Positions 1-11,659 are shown, counted from the stretch's first letter. The stretch: DNA of 64,000 nucleotides from Branchiostoma floridae (GCF_000003815.2 NC_049995.1:11471248-11535247); one strand, 5' to 3'. Notes: generated from the sequence alone by a model not told the origin. Translations and numbers: made by a program.

Positions 1-2000
1 ATGGGCAGAGGAGTCACAGTTTCCAGTTAGAATTTTTATTCAGCCTGCTTCCTATTGAAGCAAAAACACTGCTTGTCCTATCTAATGAAGGATAAATGTA
101 TCTATTGTGCACAAAATTAAAGTTTGACATTAAAAGAGAAGTGTCCTCATGCACTTCAGTTTACTTTGTTTGACTGTATTGTAATATGTATCACTAGAGT
201 TTTGGCCAGCCAAAAAAAAATTACAAGAAAAAAAAGAAGATAATCCCGACCTACCGACCCTAATTTTTTTAAGACTGAAACAGGAAACACAACATTTTTT
301 TTCCTAGGCCTAACAGAGATACAGTTTACATCATTTTTAGGCCAAAGACGTCTACATAGTACAAAATGAGTGAGAGCTGTTACATGATAAAGTCAAAAGC
401 TTACATTACATAATAATCATCCATCGATACGTGCCAGATCATTATATCTTTGTACGTGAAAAAAGTTGCAGGTTTTCTTGTCGTTAATTATATCAATTTT
501 CTTTGAGACTCTCTTGTACAATCAGAACATACAAGTATCGCAAAGAAAACAATATTCTTCAAAGAAAATACATTGCACCTCATACATTTATATGTTTATA
601 GTGCCCATATTACCTGTAATGAAGTACCTGTTTTAGAAACTGTCATATGAGACCAGTTGGAATTGAAATATATAGTCATGGTGAAAAATTGCAATTGAGA
701 TTAGTAAGAATTCCCGGGAAAGAAACAAAGAAATGGATATACTTCTATTTTTCTTTTAAAATCCTTTTCTTTTACACCTTAGAACTAAGAAAACATTCTT
801 ACAGTAGCACTATGTCCAAGTGATCTTAAATTTGTAATTGCACTATTATAGGCATGTTGCACTGTTTTTTAAGTAGTCTCCTTTACAGAAAAAAAAACCT
901 CAGGCCTGCTACAGTAAAAAATTCTTTTTATTTTGAATAACGTAACCTAGCAAATTTTATACAACTTACAAATGCCTTCGGTAAAAAATCTACTACCGGT
1001 ATTTAGAATTGACCAAATCATCATGAACTGATGCACTACAAACAAAGCACTGTGGGGAGGGGGGTATTAGTTCACTTATACCAGCATCATCATATATACC
1101 ATTATAAAATTGAGAGAGAGAAAACAACAGATGTACGAAAAACACAGCTGATATTGATTAGGCTTTTGTTGCTTATCGTTTGAATGAGATTAGGCCTATG
1201 ATTAAAGAATTATGCTCATTTTTGCTGTATGCCACACCCTATTTCAATGCACTTCAAATGAGGAGAATATACATGTATCTGACTATTTTGGCTCACTTTT
1301 CCCACAAGCATTATATTTATAGACAGAAATTTCTAAAGCTCGTTTATTTATGTTACTCGTTAGTAAATGTTAATTTACCCTAATGCTACCATTCTTTCTT
1401 TGATTACGATTGCACAAATTACTATCTTTCAGTCTAACCTAGTATGTATCCATACAAACTATTCATACAAATATCTACCCTTAGATAGTTAAAAAGGTGA
1501 GAAAATAATTTTCTTGACTATAAGCCTATATACAATATTTTTCCGTGCACAAAAAGAGGAAATGATTGTACAGCATGCACAATATAAGCATGATCATTCA
1601 TTTTAATACCCGAATTCCTTTATAATCTATCATATTTTTGCTTCAATAAAATTATGTAACTCTAACATCTAAATCTTCCTACTAAAACAAAAATCTACAA
1701 ATATTTAGACTTAATGAAAAATTTGCAAGGTAGCATGTGATGGTATAAAGCAAGATCGCCCCCCTCCCTTCCTTACCCGCCCCACCCACAAATCCCGCAT
1801 ATACAGCAAATACTATCATACACAGATGCGTATAACGGTACACCTGTGCGGCGTATACACACAGATACGGGGGATATACGGTGCAATGGTGGGCTGTATA
1901 TGGGAACATTTTAGGTTAGGACAGAGAGGGAGAGATTGTGTACGGTCCAGCCTTAGCTTTGGATCAATAATAGTTCCGTGCGGATAGATACTGATGAGGA
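1..2000. other. AT-rich non-coding stretch, no gene recognised
   Basis: No exon, conserved domain or structured repeat could be recognised on either strand; open frames are short and low-complexity. If the RIM-like gene at 2884-3077 (minus strand) continues leftward, this stretch lies inside its first intron or downstream of it. Confidence 0.5.
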
Positions 2001-2330
2001 AAACCCACCGCCATCTTTGGGGGCCCCCGGAGGTGCTAGAAAGGGAAAACCACTCTCACTTTTCACTCTCACTTTCCAGGCGCGGCTCATATTTCTCTCT
2101 CACATTACATCAACATTTCGCACACCCAGAAGTCGTGTAAGGGGTGGGTGAGTGGGATGCAGTGAGAATTTAAGGGTTTTAAAAGGGTTGAAATGTTTGT
2201 ATTTTCACGTTTTTCGCGATCGAAGGCGGCCATAGCTGAGGCAGGTATTTCCAACATGGCGGCCGGCAAGGCTTGGTCACATCTGCGCTGTAGAAACCCC
2301 GTTTCTTTCCTTCTTTCTCGCCGCTAATTC
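2000..2330. promoter_or_regulatory. CpG-rich promoter-like block with ATGGCGGC motif
   Basis: The composition changes from AT-rich to CpG-rich. An AACATGGCGGCCGG motif at about 2253-2266 resembles the YY1-type core (AAnATGGCGGC) seen near metazoan transcription starts, and a second GGCGGCCAT lies just upstream. From the ATG a 23-codon frame runs to a stop, so this could be a 5' leader or first exon of an unseen plus-strand transcript. It sits within the presumed first intron of the minus-strand RIM-like gene. Function is inference. Confidence 0.3.
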
Positions 2331-2883
2331 TGACTAAGGATAACACAGACGCTAAGGGCTTTTAAAGTGCTCTAATAAAAACAACACCCTGTTGAAGTAT
2401 GATTATTTTGGTGGTTAGATGGGGTTGGGTTCCCGACACCATCTCTAGGAAAAACTACCACCTGTCTTGCTGTTCAGCTTCAGTGGACACACATCCAAAA
2501 TACACCTCAAATCGATGCTCTAAAATTTATTTCATCATGAAAACCACATCTAAAACAGACCACACTCATTTGCCATCCTAAAAAATCCTACCAGCTTGTC
2601 AGGAAATATCCCTACCATTGCGATCGCAATATTTTGGGTGTGTTTTGAAAAAAAAAGGGGCTCCCATAACAACCTGATTATAAGTGAGTGATAGTTTCAC
2701 ACCTTTTCTTGATTATGGGAGAGAAATAAATACATTTCCGCGCATTATTCCTAGAATATGGTATGTTGGGATTTCAGAGGGATAAGAAAAGTTATTGCTG
2801 TAAATATTGGTGGGATATAGAATGTGTGTTTTGTATAGATTTGTCTACGAACGTCATGTAAGATGTGGAGGGGTGGTTCGTAC

Positions 2884-3077
2884 CTGATCATGGCTTGTTC
2901 CTTTTCTTCTTCAGCTTTCGCTCTCGCCATAACCTCTTCGATAATCTTCCTCTCTTCATCGGTAAGGTGGGATAGATCAGGCTCGGGACAGACTTCTCCC
3001 CCACCCCCCAAGGACGCCACCCCGGGGGCGACGGGCAAACTGGCGCGCCTCATCCCCGTGCTTTGCCCTGCCTTCAT
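2884..3077 (-). CDS. RIMS-like: RIM-like active-zone protein, first coding exon (partial gene)
   Basis: RIM proteins are scaffold proteins of the presynaptic active zone that bind Rab3 through an N-terminal helix. Read on the minus strand from ATG at 3077, the exon gives about 65 residues. A Gly/Pro-rich leader is followed by PDLSHLTDEERKIIEEVMAR and a Glu/Lys-rich helix ending in KEQAMI. Vertebrate RIM1/2 begin with a near-identical PDLSHLTEEER segment and an EEEKEEAML-like continuation. The exon closes with AG|GTACGA, a good donor at 2884. The rest of the Rab-binding helix and the zinc finger were not found and should lie to the left, beyond the window. Rabphilin and Noc2 share the LTDEE..II..V.AR pattern, but the PDLSH and EEEKE parts favour RIM. 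ATG 3077 is the first in frame; a farther upstream start cannot be excluded. Confidence 0.72.
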
Positions 3078-3079
3078 CG

Positions 3080-3370
3080 AGCTTGTTCCGCCAGTGGGGA
3101 CCGTTTTAAACTCCTTCTCGGCCGCGTAAGACTGCTAGTAACCGTCCTCCTTTCGTCCTGTGTCCCGTCATGGTCGCGGTAGCATCTCAGGGTACCCCTG
3201 GGGGTCGGGAGGGGGGTAGAAAACGGGCGTGCGCCCCTGCTATGGAGTCTACAGATGCGCAGAAATAGCGACGGAGACCGCTGGTTTTCACAGCAATCAA
3301 TTGCAACATTAGGGGACGGTACGTTACGCACGCGGAGTGGAGGGAGTCGCGTCACTTCCGGTTTGAGCCG
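3080..3370 (-). promoter_or_regulatory. Putative 5'UTR/promoter of the RIM-like gene
   Basis: A CpG-rich block lies immediately upstream (minus strand) of the RIM-like ATG, ending where the sequence becomes AT-rich at about 3390. It contains several CG-rich words but no convincing TATA box. The assignment rests on position and composition only. Confidence 0.35.
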
Positions 3371-3499
3371 GATGTCGGCGTGAATCTCTCCCTATTAAAA
3401 CGCAATACAATTCAGCAATCAAAAAAAGATACGAAAATGTGACGAGTTCGTATAGTTGTAATTTCACAACTTGAAACACTTAGAAGTAACTATAGAAAT

Positions 3500-3627
3500 G
3501 TGAACTTTGCTCTCTAACCCAGTGTTTTGTTGATTTTGCGTAAGTTGTTTGCTTTTTTCAACCGTGAACTTTGCTCTCTAACCCAGTGTTTTGTTGATTT
3601 TGCGTAAGTTGTTTGCTTTTTTCAACC
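3500..3627. repeat. Perfect 2 x 64 bp tandem duplication
   Basis: A 64-bp unit beginning GTGAACTTTGCTCTCTAACC occurs twice back to back with no visible differences, so the duplication is recent or an assembly artefact. Confidence 0.9.
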
Positions 3628-3707
3628 GGGCTACAATGGAATGATTGAATGGAATGCCATGGGCCGCACAAAATCCAGAAGTAAGTATACGATCAAAAAT
3701 CAACTCT

Positions 3708-3898
3708 TACGTTCGCGGTAATTTGATTTCGCGGTAGCGGGAAAAAGGACTTTTCGCGGTGGTTTTAAGTTCGCGTTGGCACCATGCACTGTACAGTGCA
3801 TAGTCTCTTACTGCCATGGAAAAATGTTCGCGTTGATTTTAAATTCACGGTGAAGCGGCGAACATTAAACCACCGCGAAAGTTTCTGCATTTACAGTA
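3708..3898. mobile_element. GCGG-foldback MITE (family M1)
   Basis: A member of an abundant non-autonomous family in this window. Internal words are TTCGCGGT, AACTTAAA and CCACCGCGAA in alternating orientation, and the end reads TTTCTGCATTTACAGTA. The opposite end is degraded. Other copies are near 18.6, 24.0, 34.6, 35.7, 36.4, 37.2, 38.5, 40.9 and 60.2 kb. Confidence 0.8.
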
Positions 3899-3969
3899 TT
3901 TCTTGCAAGCTCTGGCAGTACCATTACCATTAGTATATCTATTTAGTCCTGGCAATTACTAAGGCCACA

Positions 3970-4312
3970 GCAAGTAAATGTTATTGATGACATCAGTGCG
4001 CTCATCAATTTTTGCCTGATTTCAGAAAAAAGACAATAATTTTTTTTCTTCGAGAATGGTCAACATGACGATTAAGTACCAAAATGGACAAATAGATTGT
4101 GTTGTGTTGATAATTATACTTGTAGAAGTGACACTAGCGAAGTAGCCATGACTGTAGTTGCTGAAGTGAAAACTCGTTGGATAGTTGTAAAAGTGGCACC
4201 AATATGGAAGTCATGACTGTAGTTGCCATCGTATTATTTTGACCATATTTTTTTTCGCCATATATCATTATTTTTGCAGCCTGTGAGGGATGTCATCCAT
4301 AAAGTTTACATA
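3970..4312. mobile_element. TIR element GTAAA..GATGACATC (family M5)
   Basis: The left end AAGTAAATGTTATTGATGACATC is mirrored at the right by GATGTCATCCATAAAGTTTAC, giving imperfect inverted ends of about 21 bp. Related pieces with the same ATGGATGACAT end occur near 18.25, 44.13 and 45.54 kb, and the internal AACTACAGTCATGGC motif recurs near 18.5 and 43.9 kb. No coding capacity is visible. Confidence 0.55.
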
Positions 4313-4363
4313 CTGCACGTGGCCGAGTTTATATTTTGCACTTGAATTTGCCATAGGTGAGAT

Positions 4364-4412
4364 AATGTGAGGTGAGGTGAGGTAGGTAACGTAAAGGTGA
4401 GGTGAGGTAAAC
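4364..4412. repeat. GTGAG-type short tandem repeat
   Basis: Imperfect repeats of GTGAG/GGTGAGGTGAGGTAA. Confidence 0.6.
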
Positions 4413-5058
4413 TTTCAAGTTCAACCACCATACTAACCGTACTTAGTACGTACACGGAAGGACTACGCGCTAGACTGTACGAGAGGTTGGAAAATTTATC
4501 TTCCAATAATAGATGAAAAGACAGATGACATGTGAATAGTCCCTGGTGAATTCTGTGCCACTCAACTGTCGACATATGTTCAAATTTGATTGGTCAATAT
4601 CGCCTTGGTTTTGAATTCATTTGCTTCAGCACAGATTCATTCAATGCAACGTCCCTGAAGTTAAAAATTACCAAGGATCCTGTTTCAAAACGTATCCAGG
4701 TAACAAAAATACTACACCTAAACGTCCAGGACATTGATCTGAAAAGAGGATAGGGGACGCATGTTGTTGTTATCGTTATTGTGATCTAGAATGCTGTTTG
4801 ATACAACAAATAAGAGCATGCATATTGATTGAATTATACGGATGACATACATGTACGCGCGTGCATCTCCTTTCGTTCGTTTCCCCAAAAATAGTTTTCG
4901 ATGTCAATCGGAAAAAGCAACACGCTGTAAAGTATATGCCGTAGATTGCAAAAGACGTCGGAAAACGGACACACAAACGAACATGTCATGGTCTATTGCA
5001 GTGTCAAGAAGAAGATGTGAATGACCAAAAATGAAGAATCTATTATTCGATATACCAC

Positions 5059-5160
<102 letters not shown>

Positions 5161-5958
5161 AGCTCTGTACATACAATATTGAAAGGAGACACAGTGAGGA
5201 TCTTTATATCTGGAATATAGTTTCTTGTGTGTCGCCCAACGTCCATCGCTAAACAGAGACGGGGGGCGACACAGGTTATCTAGCATTTATGACCCTCTGC
5301 TGCAGTCACGTGTGTCCGACGTCACGTCCGGAAGCTACAGTCCATTCCGTGAACAAGGCTGACGGAGTCGGCCGGAAATTTGGGATAAGTCCCAATCAAT
5401 TTAATGTTGGTCAGTTAAAGTTAAGTTTACCCATCATGTCTTTTACCAACGCAGATGAACTTTCATGCTATAGTTTCTTATGTTTTACAGTCGTTATTAC
5501 CAGGTTCCTTTTTTTATGGATGCATATATGTATTGTCCTAGGTATACAGAAATTGTACCAGGACATGCCATAAGTACGGAATAGCGGTCTTCTTGTCATA
5601 AGAATGAACGTCCACCATATTTTGATGACTTTTGGCATTTCCATATGCATGTCGTCCGTATTATATCAGTTAAAGAAATGATGTAAGAATCTCGTGAGAA
5701 ATGTACAAACCAACAAGAAGAAGCGACGCATGTGATTTGTAATTCTATTCTGCTAGTTTGTTTATTGTGTTACACAAACGTTGTGTTATTTGGTACTGCT
5801 CTGTATGACTAGTCGTGGTATTTTTGTTGTTGTTTGTGTACAGCGTGCATCATCTTGACTAATACGTTTTAATGTTTCGTGTTAAAGGGATGTACTATGT
5901 ATTGTAAAAAAAGTCACTGTTTATGGTCATTTTTCTTCTATGAGAATTAATCTATCTT

Positions 5959-6428
5959 AAGACGTAAGAGTTTTCTTTTACACAACCAGTTTATCTCACC
6001 TGCTGACGTTTCGAAGCAGAACTCTAGTTAAGCTAAGGGCACAACCCGCCGCACGTGCAAATACGTGCTGTCTACGTGCCCAAACATGGGCAATCTTTTG
6101 GGATCCGTAAGTGGTAAGTACCGCCGCTCCGTACGAACTCGCAGGGAGCCCGACGGATTTTGGAGCACACAGACACGCCGTAGAACTTTACGTGCAGGAA
6201 AAACTTTGTGTTGCCGTTTGAAGGACTCCCTCCCTGCTCTTGCCAGTCGTTCCTCATGTTTTCAGAAAAACGTGGCGGACGTGACCTGCCAAAGAAACGT
6301 ACGGACAAATTGCACGTACGGCGGGTTGTGCCCTTAGCTTTAGAAGCTCTGAGGAAGATGTCTGACAGACATCGGCACGTCAGCAGGTGAGATGAACTGG
6401 TTGTATAAAAGAAAACTCTTATGTCTTA
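5959..6428. mobile_element. Foldback element with Penelope-type hammerhead remnants, interrupted by a MITE
   Basis: The outer arms (AAGACGTAAGAGTTTTC at left; its complement GAAAACTCTTATGTCTT at right) form about 48-bp inverted repeats that end in CTCACCTGCTGACG. On the plus strand near 6349-6387 the right arm carries CTGAGGA, a perfect hairpin GATGTCTG/CAGACATC, and then GGCACGTCAGC; GCT before CTGAGGA can pair with AGC after GTC. The left arm (minus strand) keeps GAAACGTCAGCAGGTGAG but has lost the CTGANGA part. This is the layout of Penelope-element hammerhead ribozymes, with the catalytic GAAA decayed to GGCA in the right copy. There is no reverse transcriptase here. Confidence 0.6.
6030..6340. 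mobile_element. Nested MITE with AAGGGCACAACCCGCCG ends
   Basis: Inverted ends AGCTAAGGGCACAACCCGCC and GGCGGGTTGTGCCCTTAGCT (about 30 bp, continuing into CACGTGCAA/TTGCACGTA) bound a 310-bp segment inside the 5959-6428 foldback. The AGCT flanks are themselves palindromic, so the exact target duplication cannot be read. No coding capacity was recognised. Confidence 0.75.
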
Positions 6429-6429
6429 T

Positions 6430-7330
6430 GTTCTACCAACCTGATGAAATTATTTTCGGATGAATCTACCTTATTACACTGCATAGGAATATTCATTTAA
6501 CGTACGACTACCACTTAGTTGCTATGAGAATGAATCGACATTTGCACACTTCCCACCGCTACTTGAGCTGTCCCCAAATTTGTCCAAGTTTCCGGAAGTA
6601 AGGTGATTTGTTTGCGGCTGGCTTTTACATTGTTTACCAATGCTTGAAATGTAAGAAAATGACGCAGATATGTTGAATATAAGTTACCATTATCAATCTG
6701 ACTATAGATTTTAGAATTCAGAATTTGTTTTTTTGCATTGCATTTATGAAATTGAATGATACATTGCCTATTGCGTCATGAAAAGAATTACAGTAATTCT
6801 GATTCGGCAAGTACTTTCTTTGACGACACCGTCGAACCATTTGATGAACTTAACTTGAAAGTTCATCTGTGTTTGTTTGAGTCATTCTGAGTCAGAGGTA
6901 AACTGTAACTTCCAACACCAAAAAATAGACTTACTCAAATTGTCGACTAACGAACTCCAATTCTTGTCAGGAAATCTACTGTTCACGTTATGCAGATAGA
7001 ACAGGTGTCTTGATGAGTGGTGGATCATAAGTTGCAGAAAGTCTATGACGCCCCTCGTCTCTTTTAAGGGATATTTTTGTTGATTTTTTTCCGGCTCGTA
7101 TTTTTTCAGTTCAAATCATAAAACAGCTGAAAAAAATCATTGCTAAAAATAAGCAACTAAAAATCGCTGAATACCAACATTAGCAATTTCCTACCATTTT
7201 AAACACTATGCTACGTTTACGCAATAAAGGAATTTAGGAACTGTTTTGATTCGCCTTGAATAATGATAATTTCATCAGGATTGTAAGTTACTGTTACAGT
7301 ATTACAAAGTTATTCACGTAAGTAGACGTT
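6430..7330. other. Non-coding, nothing recognised
   Basis: AT-rich DNA with only short open frames; no repeat family or exon could be identified. Confidence 0.4.
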
Positions 7331-7339
7331 TCAATGGCG

Positions 7340-7780
7340 TTTCCGAGTTCGACAAGAAGACACATTTCCTTACGGATTTAGATGGTCTCCAAACAGATGA
7401 TATTTTGCCCAAATGAGATCGAAGACGAACGTCATTTTGTTATGGAATGTTCTCGATATAATGACAAACGCACAGAGCTATTCACATTACTTTCCGCTTG
7501 CTCTAAAGAATTTGCTACTCTCTGTTCGATAGATAAACTCAACTACATTCTGGGTGGCGATAATCCACACTGTGTACAAGTAGGCAAATATATCCACGAA
7601 TGTTTATACTGTAGAACCAGTAGCGTAAATGAAATGCTAGACCCTATACGTTGATTTAGTCATACCTATAGATATCCATATATGTGTGTTTAGTTGTACT
7701 GTAAATAGTTGTTATACATGTAGACCTTACGAAAGTCGCTGTACTTTTGTCGTGTCTCAATAAAGAATCTTTATCGGTCG
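7340..7780 (+). mobile_element. 5'-truncated LINE fragment: ORF2 C-terminus and 3'UTR
   Basis: The frame at 7382-7654 encodes about 90 residues with a C-x(3)-IEDERHFVMEC-x(2)-Y pattern. This is the Cys/His motif (C...EDExHF.xxCxxY) found at the C-terminus of many non-LTR retrotransposon ORF2 proteins. A 3'UTR follows, with AATAAAG at about 7759. The reverse transcriptase and endonuclease are absent, so this is a dead 5'-truncated copy. The exact clade cannot be told from this tail. Confidence 0.7.
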
Positions 7781-8980
7781 GGCTTGTTTTGTGGGTCGTT
7801 CTTGGCATTTTCTACATTTGCGCGTTTGTGTCGGCTTTCGCTCTCAATTTTCTGAGACCGGGTCACTAACGTCACAAAAACTGAGCCTGAACTCGAGAAA
7901 GTAGACAACAAAACATTCGCTTGGAGACCAACGTAACACGGCCTTAGGCAAGACTTGACAAGTTTAGGGAGAGTCACCCTATCATGTACACCTATAAAGC
8001 CATGGACAACCCTAGCTCACAAACCAACCATCACCGTCAGCTGATCACAGTCTAAGGAGCGGTTGATGAGGAGCAGTTCAGCTATGGAGTACATACTCCG
8101 AAGATGTCTTCGCTCCTCTACTGTAATGTACAGTAAATCATAACAAATAATGAATATCAACATAGAAACCATAGATTAAATATTGAGGGTAAAACTATAA
8201 CGTTATGTGACATTCGCGAAGCCTTGTGGCAAGGCAGGTGGCGCAACCGCATGATAATGACCACGTACAAGACTGCTCGAAGCTTTAAGTTGACGAAATC
8301 AAGTATTTCGTCTTTTATTTCCAACGCTGGCAATAACCAAAGGTCTCAGATCAAAAACGAAACGAACACAAAAACGAACATAAACGGAAACCGTATTTGA
8401 AGATCTGAAACTTTGATTTTGACTGAGTACAAAAGTTCTCTGGGGACGGATGAACAAAAAATGATGGAGTTTTGTGCACTGGATATCAACGACGTCGAAT
8501 CTTCTTAGTTTATACCAGACTAACTACGTATTGCCCTCGTGTTGCAATAAAAAGGTCTAGAATCTTAAAGTTACTACATACCTAAGTGGTCAACAATAGT
8601 TCATTGGCACCCAAACAACAGGTGTAAACTTGAAGGTCAGGGTTGCCAACTAATGTCCAGAAATAGACTATATATACCTTCTACCGTAACTGCGCTGTTC
8701 TTCAAACCAAATGGTACAATAGAATGGACGGTGACTACCACTCAATCAAGCTCCAACGTGCTGGCATGGATCCTAATCCGTATGTAGGCGTGTTAAAGAC
8801 CCCAAAGTTGGTGCATGAGGCATTTGGGAGATCAATTCACGACGGATTTGTTCACACTGCCGAAACAGTGGTCAAAAGTAGTGAAGATGCAAATATTGCT
8901 ATAAAATTAAATTTTGGAATCACTATATAGGCTTGTTATGTACGAGTTGTTGGAGGTTGGATGTCGTGTTGTGAAAGTTT
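7780..8980. other. Non-coding, nothing recognised
   Basis: A short open frame at 8724-8930 (68 codons) has no recognisable family. No splice-supported exon was seen. Confidence 0.4.
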
Positions 8981-8984
8981 GATA

Positions 8985-9365
8985 TGTCAGAGGTTAGAGG
9001 TCACAAGACTGCTTTGAAACGAAGGTCAGAGGTCGCCAAGTGTTCTATGAAATGAAGGTCGGAGGTCACCAAGATTGATGTAAATCGTAGGTCAGAGGTC
9101 GCCAGGATTGCTATGAAATGAAGGTCAGAGGTCGCCAATTTTGCGATGAAATGAAGGCTAGAGGTCGCCAAGACTGCTATGAAACCAAGGTCAGAGGTCG
9201 TAAGGATTGCCTCTAAACTAAGGTCAAAGTTTGCCAAGATTGTTATGACATGAAGGTCAGAGGTCACTGAAATTGTCTTGAAATATAGGTCGGAGGTCAC
9301 TAAGGATGCTGTGAAATGGAGGTCACAAAGATTGATGAAAATGGAGGTCGGAGGTCACCAAGAAT
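8985..9365. repeat. 33-bp minisatellite carrying DR1-like AGGTCA repeats
   Basis: About eleven degenerate 33-bp units have the core AGGTCAGAGGTCGCCAAG..TGCTATGAAATGA. The cores start near 9023, 9056, 9089, 9122, 9155, 9188, 9221, 9254, 9287 and 9320, with a shorter last step to 9345. At 9254-9266 the core is AGGTCAGAGGTCA, a perfect direct repeat of AGGTCA spaced by one base. The open frame across it on the minus strand is a by-product of the 33-bp (11-codon) period. Confidence 0.9.
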
Positions 9366-9943
9366 GCTATCCACCGGGTGCTGTCGTGACTTATGCTGTG
9401 AACCGTGGCATTTCGCTGCTGTGGCCGCTGTCCTCCCACCACAAGCCACCGCTGACATCTTCCGACAATTGAGCGCCAGTCATTTTAACGAGCCCCGCGA
9501 CCCCCGTCCCGCGGGGTACATTGTACAGGCATCAGAGGGGCCTCAATTATTCATAAGGCCGCGGACTACGCTCTCTGTTTCAGCGGGTAAAAGCCTCGCC
9601 CACTAATGGATAGGCTTCTGTAATAAGCTCTTATACTGGGATTGCCACACTACAGAGACACGGCTTTTGATGAGCCTTTTGGTCCGGCGTTTCTCAACTT
9701 TTTTGTGCGTCTTTTTTGTTGCAATTACAAATGGGATTTTTCCTGGTACGTCATTCGGACTTTTCTATACACCACCGCCCATTCCTATACCGCAAATAAA
9801 ACACTGGTAAAGGTAAAGGAAGTACTAGAGCTGTTTTGAGGCCGTAAAGCAGCGGGTTGTTATCCACTGTGATTAGTGCACGGTATTAGAAGGCAACAGC
9901 ATCCCTCTCCTTCCATGCCACTGACTTTTACTTCCCAACCTAA

Positions 9944-10144
9944 GGCTTAGGTCACATTTCCAAACCGAGGCCCGGCCGGGATATTTTAAGAAACGAAAAA
10001 ATATAATGTATACCTAGAAATATACACAAATCATGCCCACGAATCTTATGTTGACATTTTGTGTATTTTGATGCCTTTTATATCATTCTTTTCGTTCCCG
10101 AAACCTGCCCGACAGGGTCCCGGTTTGGAAATGTGACCTAAGCC
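9944..10144. mobile_element. MITE with GGCTTAGGTCACATTTCC ends
   Basis: Inverted ends GGCTTAGGTCACATTTCCAA and TTGGAAATGTGACCTAAGCC, about 24 bp and nearly perfect, bound a 201-bp AT-rich core with no coding capacity. Confidence 0.8.
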
Positions 10145-10145
10145 G

Positions 10146-10312
10146 AAGTCAGGTACCCCGATTTTTACACCTGGGTGGGATGGGGGTGCGGAATACCGTG
10201 TCAAGTGCCTTTCTCAAGGGCACACCATTGGTAAAGGTAGTCCCATGGGTTTCAAAGCAGGACCTCTAGGTTCAGGGCCAACCAACCCTTAACCTTATTA
10301 CGCCTTCATGAC
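10146..10312 (-). mobile_element. Diverged tRNA-derived SINE
   Basis: It shares the GTCAAGTGCCTTTCTCAAGGGCACA block and an AGGACCTCTAGGTTCAGGGCCAACC tail with the better SINE copies at 50.6 and 59.8 kb. The tRNA-like head (minus strand) is decayed. Confidence 0.6.
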
Positions 10313-10757
10313 GCAAAGAGAGAACACTAGAGTCCATGCATTTTGTCAACATTAAAAGTTGCATTCAACCTTCGGCTGATGCGTGCTCTCAAACGGGTGG
10401 GTTTGGATCAAGTCGTTTTTTTTCCGTTTTTTTCCTGACCTCCAAGCCTCAATGTTAAGCCCGGATACTCGTAGCTGTCTTACATGATTAGCAGGTTTCA
10501 CAAGTGGGGATTTGTTTTTACCACAAGCATTCGAAGACGCACCCCGCAGGTATGACCCTTTCAAACGGGACTAGAAAGTGACAAACTTGAATATAACCTT
10601 CATCTTCATTGAAATAGTCAGTTTGGTGCTGCGTTTACGCGAGAAAGAAATGGACTCGTGTGGTTTCTCGTTAATTGTGACCAAGATCTCTCAATGCTAC
10701 GTTCTCATTAGTTTTCTTTCTAATTTCTTATTTTTCTTGTGTGATCAAGTAGTTAGT

Positions 10758-10887
10758 TAGCCTTGGTACCATCCGGAAAGTAGTTTACCCCCGTGTTATA
10801 TTATACACTATACACAGCTCGCTTTTCTGCTGTAGCAGAAGCGAACATATAATAGGAGGGAATGGTACCCGGATGGTACCCAGGCTA
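10758..10887. mobile_element. Small foldback MITE, TAGCC(T)TGGTACCATCCGG ends
   Basis: The left end TAGCCTTGGTACCATCCGG is mirrored by CCGGATGGTACCCAGGCTA. A second small hairpin (CTTTTCTGCTGTAGCAGAAGCG) lies in the core. Confidence 0.75.
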
Positions 10888-11425
10888 GTAGTAAGTACCC
10901 CTGCCCAATAAGTCGTGAGTCCGAATCCTACTGTGTCGCTCACCCGACACGCATGCTACTGGAAAGGGTCGCTGTTCCAAAGCCTGCGTCACAATTCAAG
11001 CGAACGTCGGCTGAATTTTCAGCTCGCCGAATTTCAAAATCTGCCATGTAATAAATTTGACTGAGCGCGGTGTTTCATCCCGGAAATTTAAATTCTTGTC
11101 TTATTTGCCATTTTCGTGCATTGGTTTAAATCCCAACGGACGAGCTGATAAATTTCGGTGCCCGAAGCCCTAGTAATCACCAGGACGTCGGACGAAAATG
11201 CACATTCGGTGCTCGCCGACACGTCGGTCGACTTCAGTTCTTGATTTGCGACGGGGGCTTTAGGGTGTGACGCGTCCAGGTTTTCGGTCATGATGACCAG
11301 TGGAATATTAGCACATCTATTCGTTGAGTCCATTTGAGCTCCATTGGTTAGAAATCACACCCTTTTGCTTTCTTCTTGATCAAGCAAGTCTAAATTAGTG
11401 GTATAGTACCTCGACGCGTACTCTT

Positions 11426-11657
11426 AAGGTGGACTCTCACCGGTGCGGCACTGCGGAGTTCGTAGATGACTCAACGAATTTCAAGGATAAAGAACGAAGT
11501 TTCTTCCGTTTTGTGTATTTTGTTGTCTTCTAAGTCATACTTTTACGTATCAGCAATATCTAAATTATCAAGAATCGCGAAAATAATAAAACACTGCCGC
11601 AGTGAACGAACCCCACAGTGCCGCACCAGTGCCCCAAGTGCACTGCGAGTACACCTT
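11426..11657. mobile_element. Foldback element, GTGCGGCACTG arms
   Basis: Arms AAGGTGGACTCTCACCGGTGCGGCACTGCGGAG and the imperfect complement ending AGTACACCTT flank an AT-rich centre. The copy is diverged. Confidence 0.55.
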
Positions 11658-11659
11658 TG

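Noticed and set aside
8985..9365. CRISPR array
   Set aside because: Regular spacing, but the 'spacers' are themselves repeated and the DNA is eukaryotic.
9001..9606. Frames over the 33-bp minisatellite with TSDL repeats
   Set aside because: A period of 33 bp keeps a frame open automatically; the units diverge without codon bias.
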